The notes beneath the pieces are model-generated. The model ran no database searches and had not been told where the DNA came from. It saw only the letters and a list, made by a program, of their open reading frames with translations. This document shows, piece after piece, positions 56,629 to 64,000 of a stretch of 64,000 nucleotides of DNA. This DNA is from Corynebacterium sp. ACRPO (GTDB lineage: Bacteria > Actinomycetota > Actinomycetes > Mycobacteriales > Mycobacteriaceae): positions 33,008 through 97,007 of the forward strand of contig NZ_JAKRNE010000009.1 in NCBI RefSeq assembly GCF_022347205.1. Direction: 5' to 3'. The translations under genes were made by a program, and so were the position numbers. Within the stretch, counting starts at the first letter, position 1, and every line of letters starts with the position of its first letter.

Positions 56629-57527
56629 AGCTAGGTTTTATTTTCCGCGAGGCCACCAAGGGTCTTGGCCGCAACCTGACCATGACCATCGCCATGATCA
56701 TCACCACCGCTATTGCCGTAGGCCTCGTTGTCGCCGGCATCATGGTGACCAACCTGACCAAGGACACGAAGGAGATCTATCTCGACCGCGTCGAGGTCAT
56801 GGTCCAACTCAATGAGGATATTTCCGCTGGTGACCCGGACTGCTTAACCCCGGCCTGCGCGGATCTCAAGAAGCAGCTCGACGCGGATGATTCCGTCGAG
56901 TCCGTGGAGTACCGCAACCGCGCGGAATCCTATGAGCGGTTCAAGGAGCTTTTCCAAGACACCGATCCCATCATGGTGGAACAAACCTCGCCCGACGCAC
57001 TGCCGGCAGCGTTCCACGTGCGCCTGAAGGATCCAGAAGACGCTTCTGCGATCGATGCGATTAGGGATAATCCGGCGGTAGAGGATGTCGTCGACCAGCA
57101 GCAAGAAGTGCGCGATGCCGCAAGCAACCTGGACTCTATCCGCAATGCCACCTTTGTGCTGGCCATCGTGATGTCCGTGGCGGCCATCTTCTTGGTGGCC
57201 AATATGGTGCAGATCGCCGCGTTCCACCGCACCCGTGAAACGGAAATCATGCGCATGGTGGGTGCGAGCCGGTGGATGACGCAAGCGCCGTTCGTACTGG
57301 AAGCAGTGCTGGCCTCGCTCATCGGCGTGGTCTTGGGTGGTGCCGGAATCTTCCTGGGCAAATCCCAAGTGGTGGACCCATCCCTGCAAGGCCTGTATGA
57401 ATCCCAGCTGCTTGCCCCCATGAAATCCGGCGACCTCTGGATTGCCCTGCCTCTCGTGGGCTTGCTGGCGTTGGTGGTCACCGCCGTCACGGCACATATC
57501 ACCCTGCGGTCCTATGTGCGCAAATAG
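56625..57527 (+). CDS. ftsX: Cell division permease-like protein FtsX
   Basis: 300 residues, ATGA overlap with ftsE. Four membrane segments: one near 20-42, and three after a 130-residue extracellular loop (about 172-193, 222-245, 268-290). The loop contains two Cys (DCLTPAC). Typical FtsX segments include FHRTRETEIMRMVGASRWM. It transmits FtsE ATP hydrolysis across the membrane to peptidoglycan hydrolases. Confidence 0.95.
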   Translation: MKLGFIFREATKGLGRNLTMTIAMIITTAIAVGLVVAGIMVTNLTKDTKEIYLDRVEVMVQLNEDISAGDPDCLTPACADLKKQLDADDSVESVEYRNRAESYERFKELFQDTDPIMVEQTSPDALPAAFHVRLKDPEDASAIDAIRDNPAVEDVVDQQQEVRDAASNLDSIRNATFVLAIVMSVAAIFLVANMVQIAAFHRTRETEIMRMVGASRWMTQAPFVLEAVLASLIGVVLGGAGIFLGKSQVVDPSLQGLYESQLLAPMKSGDLWIALPLVGLLALVVTAVTAHITLRSYVRK

Positions 57528-57571
57528 CCCGTTTGCTGGGGCAGCCAAAAGGGCACTACACTGCCATAATT

Positions 57572-58075
57572 ATGGCTAAGAAGGGCAAGAAGAATAAGAA
57601 GGCGGCGTCCGGCGAAGCAACGCTCGCTACCAACCGCCGGGCCCGGCATGACTACAAGATCCTCGAGGAATACGAGTGTGGCATCGTCCTGCTCGGCACC
57701 GAGATCAAATCCCTGCGCGAGGGAAAAATTTCGCTCAATGATGCCTTCGCCACCATCGACGATGGCGAGGTGTACCTGCGCAACCTGCACATTCCGGAAT
57801 ACTCCATGGGCTCGTGGACAAACCACAGCCCGCGGCGCACCCGCAAGCTTTTGCTGCACCGCCGCGAGATCGACAAACTTTACGGGCAGGTGCGCAACGG
57901 CAATAAAACCTTGGTCCCGCTCAAGGTCTACCTTAAGAATGGCTACGCGAAGCTTTCGCTCGCGCTGGCCCAAGGTAAGCAGGACTACGACAAGCGAGAG
58001 GATATTAAGCGCCGCGACCAAGACCGTGAAATCTCCCGCGAGCTCGGCCGCCGCGTGAAGGGAATTAATGTTTAA
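57572..58075 (+). CDS. smpB: SsrA-binding protein SmpB
   Basis: 167 residues from the ATG at 57572. A basic Lys-rich start (KKGKKNKKAASG) is followed by the oligonucleotide-binding core NRRARHDYKILEEYECGIVL, GTEIKSLREGKISL and KLSLALAQGKQDYDKRE. It binds tmRNA and guides it to stalled ribosomes; the tmRNA gene lies 400 bases downstream, the usual arrangement. Confidence 0.96.
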   Translation: MAKKGKKNKKAASGEATLATNRRARHDYKILEEYECGIVLLGTEIKSLREGKISLNDAFATIDDGEVYLRNLHIPEYSMGSWTNHSPRRTRKLLLHRREIDKLYGQVRNGNKTLVPLKVYLKNGYAKLSLALAQGKQDYDKREDIKRRDQDREISRELGRRVKGINV

Positions 58076-58424
58076 GACTGCGAAAGTGCATGACGTTGCC
58101 AAAGGCGAGGACACTATCCAGGGCACCGGAGTGCTGGTAGACCGGATGTGGCCCCGGGGCGTTGCCAAGAGCGACCTAGACTATAGAGAGTGGTTCAAGG
58201 ATGTCGCGCCGAGCCCGGATCTGCGTAAATGGTGGAACCACGACGAGGAACGCTTCGACGAGTTTGCCCGCCGCTACAAGGCCGAGCTGGATGACAATGA
58301 CTCCGAAGAGCTCACCCAACTGCTTGCGCTTGCCGACGCCACCCTTCTCTACGCCGCCTCCGACCGCAAGGTCAACCATGCGGTGGTCCTCAGAGAGTGG
58401 TTAGAGGAGCACTTGAGGAAATAA
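58068..58424 (+). CDS. DUF488 family protein
   Basis: 118 residues, ATG inside the smpB 3' end (8-base overlap). The pattern VLVDRMWPRGVAKSDLDYREWFKDVAPSPDLRKWW is diagnostic for the DUF488 family (YeaO-like). It is small, cytoplasmic, of unknown function, and coupled to smpB by overlap. Confidence 0.9.
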   Translation: MFKTAKVHDVAKGEDTIQGTGVLVDRMWPRGVAKSDLDYREWFKDVAPSPDLRKWWNHDEERFDEFARRYKAELDDNDSEELTQLLALADATLLYAASDRKVNHAVVLREWLEEHLRK

Positions 58425-58441
58425 AAGTGGGTAGGGTAGTG

Positions 58442-58470
58442 TTGAACGAACCGTAGGGAAGATGCACTAT
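58442..58470 (+). promoter_or_regulatory. Candidate promoter of the tmRNA gene
   Basis: TTGAAC, 17-base spacer, CACTAT; the -10 ends 16 bases before the mature 5' end of tmRNA. Confidence 0.5.
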
Positions 58471-58486
58471 CCCGTCCCTACAGCAT

Positions 58487-58867
58487 GGGGTTGATTTGGT
58501 TTCGACTTCGTGCACTGCGCCAGGGGAAGCGTGCCGGTGCAGGCTAACGACCACCGTATAAGCGTCGTAGCAACCAATAAACGCAGAGAAGAACTCTCAG
58601 CGTGACTACGCCCTCGCTGCCTAAATACAGCGACGCGTGTCTGTCAGCCTAGGTTTCGTTCCTGACCTAGATCCTGGCATCGACTAAGGAACTAGCCGGC
58701 TGGCCGGGTCATCAGGACCAGTCGGGACTCTTACTGGTGACTGGGCCCATCATCCGGACGTGTTCGTCCGATCCGGAGGGCCGAGCAGAGATTCTGTGCG
58801 AACTGCGCACGGAGAAGCCCTGGCAAGGTGACGAAGGACCCGGGTTCAATTCCCGGCAGCTCCACTA
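58487..58867 (+). ncRNA. ssrA: Transfer-messenger RNA
   Basis: The 5' end GGGGTTGATTTGGTTTCGAC and the 3' part GGGTTCAATTCCCGGCAGCTCC form the tRNA-Ala-like half; GGGGTTG pairs with CAGCTCC (one G-U). The terminal CCA is not encoded (ACTA is present). The tag frame runs 58583-58624 and reads AEKNSQRDYALAA followed by TAA, giving a proteolysis tag ending ALAA. As I recall, the C. glutamicum tag lacks the Asn, so it would be an insertion here. Works with SmpB upstream to free stalled ribosomes. Confidence 0.95.
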
Positions 58868-58870
58868 AGA

Positions 58871-58905
58871 ACTCCCGTTAGGTATATCGCCTAGCGGGAG
58901 TTTTC
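58871..58905 (+). terminator. Terminator of the tmRNA gene
   Basis: ACTCCCGTTAGG pairs with CCTAGCGGGAGT (one G-U) around TATATCG, followed by TTTTC. Confidence 0.85.
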
Positions 58906-58915
58906 TTCACTCTTT

Positions 58916-59125
58916 TTGTTTATGGATGTCGGAATTGGCTTCGGACCAATCTTGTTGGGCACGATTATCTCGGCCGTTGGTTACACGACGATGTACTGGA
59001 TTTTGGCCGGTTTCGTAGTGGTCGCCGGCGCCGTGTACTTCCTCGTTCATGGGCGTACCGACGCCGCGAAGGCGCGTTTGTCGCATTTCCTTATTGCGGA
59101 ATTAACCCCGTTCCACCCCCTCTAA
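58916..59125 (+). pseudogene. C-terminal remnant of an MFS transporter
   Basis: About 69 codons remain (from FMDVGIGFGPILLG...). The segment FMDVGIGFGPILLGTIIS and a following hydrophobic helix match the last two membrane helices of MFS drug-efflux type transporters, with VHGR and a Leu/Arg tail. The N-terminal ten helices are missing and the fragment directly follows the tmRNA terminator. It has no ribosome site. This looks like the decayed end of a gene joined to ssrA by deletion or by past insertion at the tmRNA 3' end. Confidence 0.7.
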
Positions 59126-59241
59126 AAGCGACTGTGATTAACCTCGCTAGCGCTATCGTCGCAGGTTAATTGTTGTTTATAGGGGGTGGGGCGGGGTTTT
59201 GGAATTTCGAAACATTCATGTGCTTGAAAGGTAAGCCTTAC

Positions 59242-59260
59242 ATAGGTTAGGTTAACCAGG
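59242..59260 (+). promoter_or_regulatory. DtxR-like iron box 1 of importer 2
   Basis: ATAGGTTAGGTTAACCAGG matches the DtxR consensus at about 14 of 19 positions, 50 bases upstream of the substrate-binding protein gene. A weaker overlapping match (GGTAAGCCTTAC) starts a few bases to the left. Confidence 0.7.
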
Positions 59261-59282
59261 TATTCGAAAATCGCTAGTGTGC

Positions 59283-59301
59283 TTAGGCACACCTAACCTC
59301 A
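59283..59301 (+). promoter_or_regulatory. DtxR-like iron box 2 of importer 2
   Basis: TTAGGCACACCTAACCTCA, about 13 of 19 consensus positions, directly in front of the ribosome site; the pair of boxes suggests cooperative DtxR binding. Confidence 0.5.
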
Positions 59302-59309
59302 AGGACAAA

Positions 59310-60332
59310 ATGTTTACCAAGTTCCGTCGCTCTATCCTTACCTCCGCCGCCACGGTTTCTGCGGCAGCTTTGGTTCTTTCTGGCTGCTCCGCCGCCGAAT
59401 CTGGTTCAGGAGACAAAGAAAACACTGCGTCCTCTTCTTCCGAGCAGGCGAAAGAAGTAAAGCTCGAGGATAACTTCGGTTCCAAGACCGTAAATACCCC
59501 GGTTGAATCCGCAGCGGTGACGGATAACCGTGCTTTTGAGGTGCTGGCGCAATGGGACGTCGAGCTGGCGGCTGCACCTCTCAAGCTGGTGCCTAAGCCG
59601 CTGCGCGATACCTATAACAAGGACACCGTTGCCGTCGATATGGGCTCCCACAAGGAACCCGATCTGGAAAGCCTCGTCGCTGCAGAGCCAGACGTTGTAT
59701 GGAATGGCCAGCGCTTCGAGCAGCACCAGGAAGACATTGAAAAGCTGGTCGAGGATGTCCCAGTTTTGGACTTCGAGCCACGCGATGACAAGGAATTCTT
59801 CGGTGAACTCAAGCGGCACACCGAAGCACTTGGTCAGGTCTTTGGCCACGAAGACGATGCCTCCAAGTTGATCGAGGACTTCGATGCAGCTGCCAAGCGC
59901 GCTAAGGAAGCCTACGATCCTTCCAAGAAGATCATGGCCGTCAATACCTCCGGCGGAGAAATCGGCTATATTGCTCCTACCGTTGGCCGCACTTACGGTC
60001 CGATTTTTGACCTGCTGGGCATGAAACCATCGTTGGAGGTGGACAACGCCTCCGACGATCACGAGGGTGACGACATTTCCGTCGAAGCTATTGCGGAGTC
60101 CAACCCGGATTGGATCCTGATCATGGACCGCGATGCCGCCATCAGCAAGGAAGGTCAGGAGCATACCCCTGGTGACAAGCTGGTAAAGGACAACGCTGCG
60201 CTCAAGAACGTCACCGCGGTCAAGGAAGGAAACGTCTACGTAGCGCCGGCTGACACTTATGTCAATGAGTCGATCGTTACCTACACTGAAATCCTTAACG
60301 CCATGGCGGACTCCTTCGAGCAGCAGAAGTAA
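59310..60332 (+). CDS. Siderophore ABC transporter substrate-binding lipoprotein (importer 2)
   Basis: 340 residues from the ATG at 59310 with AAGGA upstream; the open frame to the left contains a DtxR-like box. Lipobox LSGC, acceptor Cys26. Mature part fits the CeuA/FatB-type petrobactin/catechol siderophore class: DNRAFEVLAQWDVELA, EPDVVWNGQRF, and an extra basic/acidic helical spacer with MAVNTSGGEIGYIAP. It is followed by two permeases and an ATPase. Confidence 0.9.
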   Translation: MFTKFRRSILTSAATVSAAALVLSGCSAAESGSGDKENTASSSSEQAKEVKLEDNFGSKTVNTPVESAAVTDNRAFEVLAQWDVELAAAPLKLVPKPLRDTYNKDTVAVDMGSHKEPDLESLVAAEPDVVWNGQRFEQHQEDIEKLVEDVPVLDFEPRDDKEFFGELKRHTEALGQVFGHEDDASKLIEDFDAAAKRAKEAYDPSKKIMAVNTSGGEIGYIAPTVGRTYGPIFDLLGMKPSLEVDNASDDHEGDDISVEAIAESNPDWILIMDRDAAISKEGQEHTPGDKLVKDNAALKNVTAVKEGNVYVAPADTYVNESIVTYTEILNAMADSFEQQK

Positions 60333-60360
60333 TGCTCACACCCCCTGCCTAACTGCGATA

Positions 60361-60389
60361 ACCGGGAAGCCTTGCGGCCTTCCGGTTTT
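60361..60389 (+). terminator. Hairpin between substrate-binding protein and permease
   Basis: ACCGGGAAGCC pairs with GGCCTTCCGGT around TTGC, followed by TTTTC. Placed inside the operon, it probably acts as an attenuator that leaves more substrate-binding protein than permease. Confidence 0.65.
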
Positions 60390-60442
60390 CGTCGTACTTA
60401 CCGTTTATCACTTTCATCTCCATATTGGATTCGTCACTTCCC

Positions 60443-61471
60443 ATGACACAGACTGCATCACCAACTCGCACGGACCGAACGAGCGCACCCAGCAAGAAGC
60501 GCTCGCGGGCCCGGGTATCTCGATCCCCATTGTTTTCTTGGCAGCTCATTTTCGGCGTACTCGGAGTGTGCGCGCTCTTGCTCCTATCTCTCATGGTGGG
60601 CGAGTACAGCATTCTGGACCATGACGATGGGGCGGATATGTTTATGACCACCCGTGTTCCGCGAACCATTGCTTTGGTTCTTGCCGGGGCAGCTATGGCG
60701 ATGAGCGGGCTGGTTATGCAGTTGCTCACGCAGAACAGGTTTGTCGAGCCCACCACGACCGGTACCACCGAATGGGCGGGCCTAGGCTTGCTGTTCTCGT
60801 TGATTCTCCTGCCCAATGCGTCGGTTTTGGTGAAGATGATCATTGCAGTGGCCTTTGCCTTTGTAGGAACCATGGTGTTTTTCGCGTTCCTGCGCAAGGT
60901 GACATTGCGCTCCTCGTTGATCGTGCCCATCATCGGCATCATGCTCGGTGCGGTGGTTAGTGCGGTTTCGTCCTACGTGGCGCTGGCAACGGACACGCTT
61001 CAGCAATTGGGCATCTGGTTTATGGGGTCGTTCACCTCCGTATATGAGGGACAATACGAAGTCCTGTGGGTCGTGCTGTTGGTATTGCTGGCGGTGTTCT
61101 TCTACGCCGATAAACTCACGGTGGCAGGCCTTGGTGAGGAAATTGCTACCAATGTCGGTCTTAATTACAACCGCATGATCCTCATAGGCACGGGGCTTAT
61201 CGCCGTCGCTACCGGCGTGGTTACCGTCGTAGTGGGCTCCTTGCCGTTCCTGGGGCTGATTGTTCCAAATGTGGTGAGCATGTTCCGTGGAGATGATCTG
61301 CGCTCCAATCTGCCTTGGGTGTGCCTTTTGGGTATCGCCACAGTTACGGTATGTGACTTGCTTGGCCGCGTTGTCATTGCGCCGTTCGAAATGCCCGTTT
61401 CGGTAATCCTCGGTATCGTCGGCGCCGTTGTTTTCGTATTCCTGATCGTGAGGTCTACCCGTGAGCGTTAA
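60443..61471 (+). CDS. FecCD-family ABC permease (importer 2, first subunit)
   Basis: 342 residues from the ATG at 60443. A Ser/Thr/Arg-rich cytoplasmic start, then about nine membrane helices. FecCD motifs: TRVPRTIALVLAGAAMAMSGLVMQ, PTTTGTTEWAGLGLL, and GSLPFLGLIVPNVVSMFRG. An in-frame TTG at 60425 is also possible. The sequence belongs to the CeuB/FatD branch. Confidence 0.9.
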   Translation: MTQTASPTRTDRTSAPSKKRSRARVSRSPLFSWQLIFGVLGVCALLLLSLMVGEYSILDHDDGADMFMTTRVPRTIALVLAGAAMAMSGLVMQLLTQNRFVEPTTTGTTEWAGLGLLFSLILLPNASVLVKMIIAVAFAFVGTMVFFAFLRKVTLRSSLIVPIIGIMLGAVVSAVSSYVALATDTLQQLGIWFMGSFTSVYEGQYEVLWVVLLVLLAVFFYADKLTVAGLGEEIATNVGLNYNRMILIGTGLIAVATGVVTVVVGSLPFLGLIVPNVVSMFRGDDLRSNLPWVCLLGIATVTVCDLLGRVVIAPFEMPVSVILGIVGAVVFVFLIVRSTRER

Positions 61472-62507
61472 CGCAGCAACTGGTGTGGCTGCGGCAAGCA
61501 GACAGCACCGCGCCGTCGGTAGCTTTCAATCGGCAGCGGCGGCGAGGAAGTATTGGATTCTCCTTGGGGTACTCGCTGTTGTAGGTGCAATCAGCGCCTT
61601 CGGGTTATTGGCCTATGAGAATCCTATGGAACTGGGAACCCGTAAGTGGTGGCTGATTGCGCAACGCCGTGCTGACGCCGTAACCGCAATGGCGATCGTC
61701 GCCGTGTGCCAAGCGGTAGCTACCGTGGCTTTTCATACGGTGACAAATAACCGCATCTTGACCCCATCAATCATGGGCTTTGAATCGCTGTACGTGGCCA
61801 TTAATACAGCGACCATTTTCTTCCTCGGTTCCAGCGGGCTGACTCAGGCGCGCAATCTCGGTTCGTTCCTGCTCCAGATGGGCATCATGGTGGCGTTGTC
61901 CTTGGTGCTTTATTCGTGGCTGTTGACCAATCGCAGCAACAATATGCATGCGATGTTGTTGGTCGGCATCGTCATTGGCGGGGGATTGGGGTCAGTGTCC
62001 GCCTTTATGCAGCGTATGTTGACTCCTAGCGAATTCGACGTACTGACCGCCCGGCTTTTCGGTTCAGTAAACAACGCGGAAACCGAGTATTACCCCATCG
62101 CTATTCCGTTGGTTATTGTGGCCACGGCGGCGTTGTATGTGAACTCTCGGAAGTTGAACGTATTGTCCTTGGGGCGGGATGCGGCTACGAACTTAGGCGT
62201 AAACCACAAGACCAACGCGATTTACACGTTGATCTTGGTCTCCGTACTCATCGCTACCTCCACCGCGTTGGTAGGCCCGATGACGTTCCTGGGATTTTTG
62301 GTGGCGACGTTGACGTATCAGTTCGCAGAGACCTACGACCACCGTTTTCTGTTTCCCATGGCAGCGGTAACCGCGTTCACGGTACTTACTGCGGCTTATT
62401 TCCTGATGAAGCACGTTTTCTACGCGGAAGGCGTGGTCTCCATCATTATCGAGCTCGTGGGAGGCTCGGTATTCCTATTCGTCATCTTGAGAAAGGGACG
62501 CCTGTGA
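61461..62507 (+). CDS. FecCD-family ABC permease (importer 2, second subunit)
   Basis: 348 residues, GTG start inside the end of the first permease. Motifs TNNRILTPSIMGFESLYVAI and VGPMTFLGFLVATLTYQF mark the CeuC/FatC branch. An N-terminal cytoplasmic stretch (about 1-28) precedes the first helix. It pairs with the preceding permease as a heterodimer. Confidence 0.92.
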   Translation: MSVNAATGVAAASRQHRAVGSFQSAAAARKYWILLGVLAVVGAISAFGLLAYENPMELGTRKWWLIAQRRADAVTAMAIVAVCQAVATVAFHTVTNNRILTPSIMGFESLYVAINTATIFFLGSSGLTQARNLGSFLLQMGIMVALSLVLYSWLLTNRSNNMHAMLLVGIVIGGGLGSVSAFMQRMLTPSEFDVLTARLFGSVNNAETEYYPIAIPLVIVATAALYVNSRKLNVLSLGRDAATNLGVNHKTNAIYTLILVSVLIATSTALVGPMTFLGFLVATLTYQFAETYDHRFLFPMAAVTAFTVLTAAYFLMKHVFYAEGVVSIIIELVGGSVFLFVILRKGRL

Positions 62508-63259
62508 TCAAGCTTTCCAATGTTTCTAAGGCATATTCCTCTGAGACTTCCATTGGTCCTGTGGATTTGGAGATCCCGGCAGGCGGTATCACCGCGTTAA
62601 TCGGGCCGAACGGCGCGGGTAAATCGACATTGCTGACGATGGTCGGCCGCCTGCTTGAAATGGATGAAGGCGCAGTAGAGGTAGCTGGAATGGATATCGC
62701 TGATACCAAGTCGGAGGATTTGGCTAAGGTGCTATCGATTCTGCGCCAAGAGAATCACTTCATCACCAAGCTGACGGTGCGCCAGCTCGTGGGCTTTGGC
62801 CGTTTCCCGTATTCCCAAGGGCGGTTGACCGAGCACGATGAGGAGATTATCTCCCGCTATATCGACTTTTTGCACCTGCGGGAGCTGGAGGACCGCTACC
62901 TTGATCAGCTTTCTGGTGGTCAGCGCCAGCGTGCTTACGTGGCTATGGTCCTGTGTCAGGAGACCGACTACGTATTGCTCGATGAGCCTCTCAACAACCT
63001 AGACATCGCCCATTCAGTGGAGATGATGAAGCACTTACGCGAGGCAGCTCAGGAATTTGGGCGCACCATCATCATTGTTTTGCACGACATCAACTTCGCA
63101 GCGCGCTACGCCGATTACATCTGCGCCGCAAAAGACGGCCAGATTGTCGCTTTTGGCAGGCCGCACGAAATCATGCGCGATGAGGTGTTGACTCCTATCT
63201 TCAATACGCCGATCACAGTCATCGATGGGCCCGCCGGCCTGCTGGCCTGTTACCACTAA
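62504..63259 (+). CDS. ABC transporter ATP-binding protein (importer 2)
   Basis: 251 residues, GTG overlapping the previous stop (GTGA). Walker A GPNGAGKSTL, Q-loop ILRQEN, signature LSGGQRQRAY, Walker B VLLDEPLNNLD, H-loop IIIVLHD. CeuD/FatE-type siderophore ATPase, last gene of importer 2. It is followed by a strong terminator. Confidence 0.93.
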   Translation: MIKLSNVSKAYSSETSIGPVDLEIPAGGITALIGPNGAGKSTLLTMVGRLLEMDEGAVEVAGMDIADTKSEDLAKVLSILRQENHFITKLTVRQLVGFGRFPYSQGRLTEHDEEIISRYIDFLHLRELEDRYLDQLSGGQRQRAYVAMVLCQETDYVLLDEPLNNLDIAHSVEMMKHLREAAQEFGRTIIIVLHDINFAARYADYICAAKDGQIVAFGRPHEIMRDEVLTPIFNTPITVIDGPAGLLACYH

Positions 63260-63289
63260 GGCGTCCACCGTCTATTCCACAGACACCAA

Positions 63290-63333
63290 GGGGTCGTGGG
63301 GAAGCATTGCATGCTTGCCGACGCCCCTTTTTC
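63290..63333 (+). terminator. Terminator of importer 2
   Basis: An outer GGGGTCG/CGACGCCCC stem (one bulge) encloses an AAGCA/TGCTT stem; TTTTT follows. The right arm is formed by a perfect GCTTGCCGACGCCC copy. Confidence 0.8.
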
Positions 63334-63545
63334 CATACCGGCGCCGCAACCACCAAGGTTGAACAGGGGGATGAGGCTGCCCGTAATAAACGAAATAACC
63401 GTAGCGTTAATTAAATAACGTAGAAAACAGGCAACAGCCTGCAGATTTGCTAAGGACAAGGTAGTTCTACTAACTTATAGCGAGTCGCCGCGAGGTAGCC
63501 GAGAGGTTACAAGCGAGCGACAAAGACGAACTTCAAATCAAGGAT
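63334..63545. other. Intergenic region before the rRNA promoter
   Basis: About 210 bases, A/T-richer than the genes, with no ORF, no recognisable RNA and only weak promoter-like hexamers (for example TTATAG near 63475). Upstream activating elements of the rRNA promoter are likely here, but none can be named. Confidence 0.4.
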
Positions 63546-63574
63546 TTGACAATTTTCAGAGGATTGATTAAGTT
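63546..63574 (+). promoter_or_regulatory. Candidate rRNA operon promoter
   Basis: TTGACA (63546-63551), a 17-base spacer, then TAAGTT at 63569-63574. It is followed by a rRNA leader motif about 58 bases downstream. Confidence 0.65.
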
Positions 63575-63631
63575 AGTCCGAGTCGCTTGAGAGAGGAACC
63601 GCAGCGTTCCAATCAAAGCGTACCGATGATG

Positions 63632-63654
63632 TTTGAGAACTCAATAGTGTGCCA
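63632..63654 (+). promoter_or_regulatory. rRNA leader conserved element
   Basis: TTTGAGAACTCAATAGTGTG, followed by CCA, is the conserved leader segment seen upstream of 16S rRNA genes in actinobacteria and firmicutes, associated with boxA-type antitermination and processing. Confidence 0.75.
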
Positions 63655-64000
63655 ATGTACTTTTTATTTTTTGTGTGCATGGTTGTGTGTTGATTGGTTT
63701 GTCTGCCAATGGGCCTTTAGGTGGTTTGTTGGTTGGTGTGTGCCGGTTGGGTATGTGGAGCACGTACTCTTTTGAATGCTGTTTGGTGTTTCGGCTGCAT
63801 TGAGATGGATTGGTTGGCATGTGATTGTGTTCAACTTTTTGGTTTCCTTATTTTTGACCCCGTCGGGTTGAGGGGACTGTATTTTTTCTTTGTAGTAATT
63901 TTTTGGACGCCAGCACAGGCTTTTGTGGTTTGTGGTGGTTTGTTCTTTTGTTGGGTTTCGGGCTTTTCACGGCCTGTTTCGGATTTTGTTCTGAAATTTT
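63655..64000 (+). other. T/G-rich rRNA leader (16S gene just outside)
   Basis: About 345 bases strongly poor in A and C on the + strand, full of TTGG/TGTTTG/TTTTT words, running to the window end. No reading frame or tRNA is seen. It must be the untranslated leader before the 16S rRNA gene, part of the pre-rRNA RNase III stem. Confidence 0.6.

Overview
The window is a chromosomal segment of a Corynebacterium. The genus call rests on high G+C, on gene order matching the C. glutamicum mtrAB-lpqB, sigH-rshA-whcE and hisN-prfB-ftsEX-smpB neighbourhoods and the M. tuberculosis Rv3193-Rv3212 region, on a mycothiol-type SigH/anti-sigma pair, on DtxR-like iron boxes, on the actinobacterial small ribosomal protein bL37, and on a tmRNA tag ending in QRDYALAA. 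The species is not determinable by eye.

Layout. 1-10 kb: an edge-truncated membrane protein, a DUF4259 gene, thymidylate kinase, the MtrA-MtrB-LpqB envelope-stress module, a ComF-type phosphoribosyltransferase, the long hibernation factor and secA. 10-16 kb: small secreted and hypothetical proteins, then rsgA-aroA on the minus strand, an HMCES/YedK-type DNA-protein crosslink gene and a YbaK-type deacylase. 16-18 kb: sigH, its anti-sigma factor, bL37 and whcE. 18-42 kb: the conserved actinobacterial block Rv3212-like, RhlE helicase, DUF3107, DUF3152, TIGR02569, AdnA-AdnB, K+ channel, NudC-like, UvrD2, an orphan E1/cyclodehydratase-like protein, a YgjP/SprT-type peptidase, a DUF2342 metalloprotease-like protein, a PDZ-Lon protease, a lipoprotein, PPA1309 and UPF0182. 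At 42.3 kb lies an initiator tRNA. 42.5-51 kb: a siderophore/heme-type ABC importer, an Ala-rich repeat protein, DUF1990, a secreted trypsin-like protease and a feoA-feoB-feoC-like operon. 51-58.4 kb: hisN, a second inositol-monophosphatase-family gene, prfB, an AbgT transporter, ftsEX, smpB and DUF488. 58.5 kb: the tmRNA gene, followed by a truncated MFS remnant and a second siderophore ABC importer. The right end is the promoter and T/G-rich leader of an rRNA operon whose 16S gene lies just outside.

Themes: DNA end processing (AdnA, AdnB, UvrD2), envelope control (MtrAB-LpqB, FtsEX, SecA), ribosome rescue and hibernation (HPF, SmpB, tmRNA, RF2), thiol stress (SigH/RshA/WhcE), and three separate iron uptake systems, each preceded by DtxR-like boxes.

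The most notable non-gene signals are: (i) a sharply over-represented oligomer, consensus GCTTGCCGACGCCC, with 15 copies of its 9-base core scattered over both strands; (ii) a pair of 88-bp palindromic elements 37 kb apart, both between convergent genes; (iii) a perfect 19-bp palindrome beside a GTAAC direct repeat near the left edge. The most notable proteins are an AdnA whose P-loop has lost its lysine and an orphan RiPP-cyclodehydratase-like E1 protein with no YcaO partner in view.
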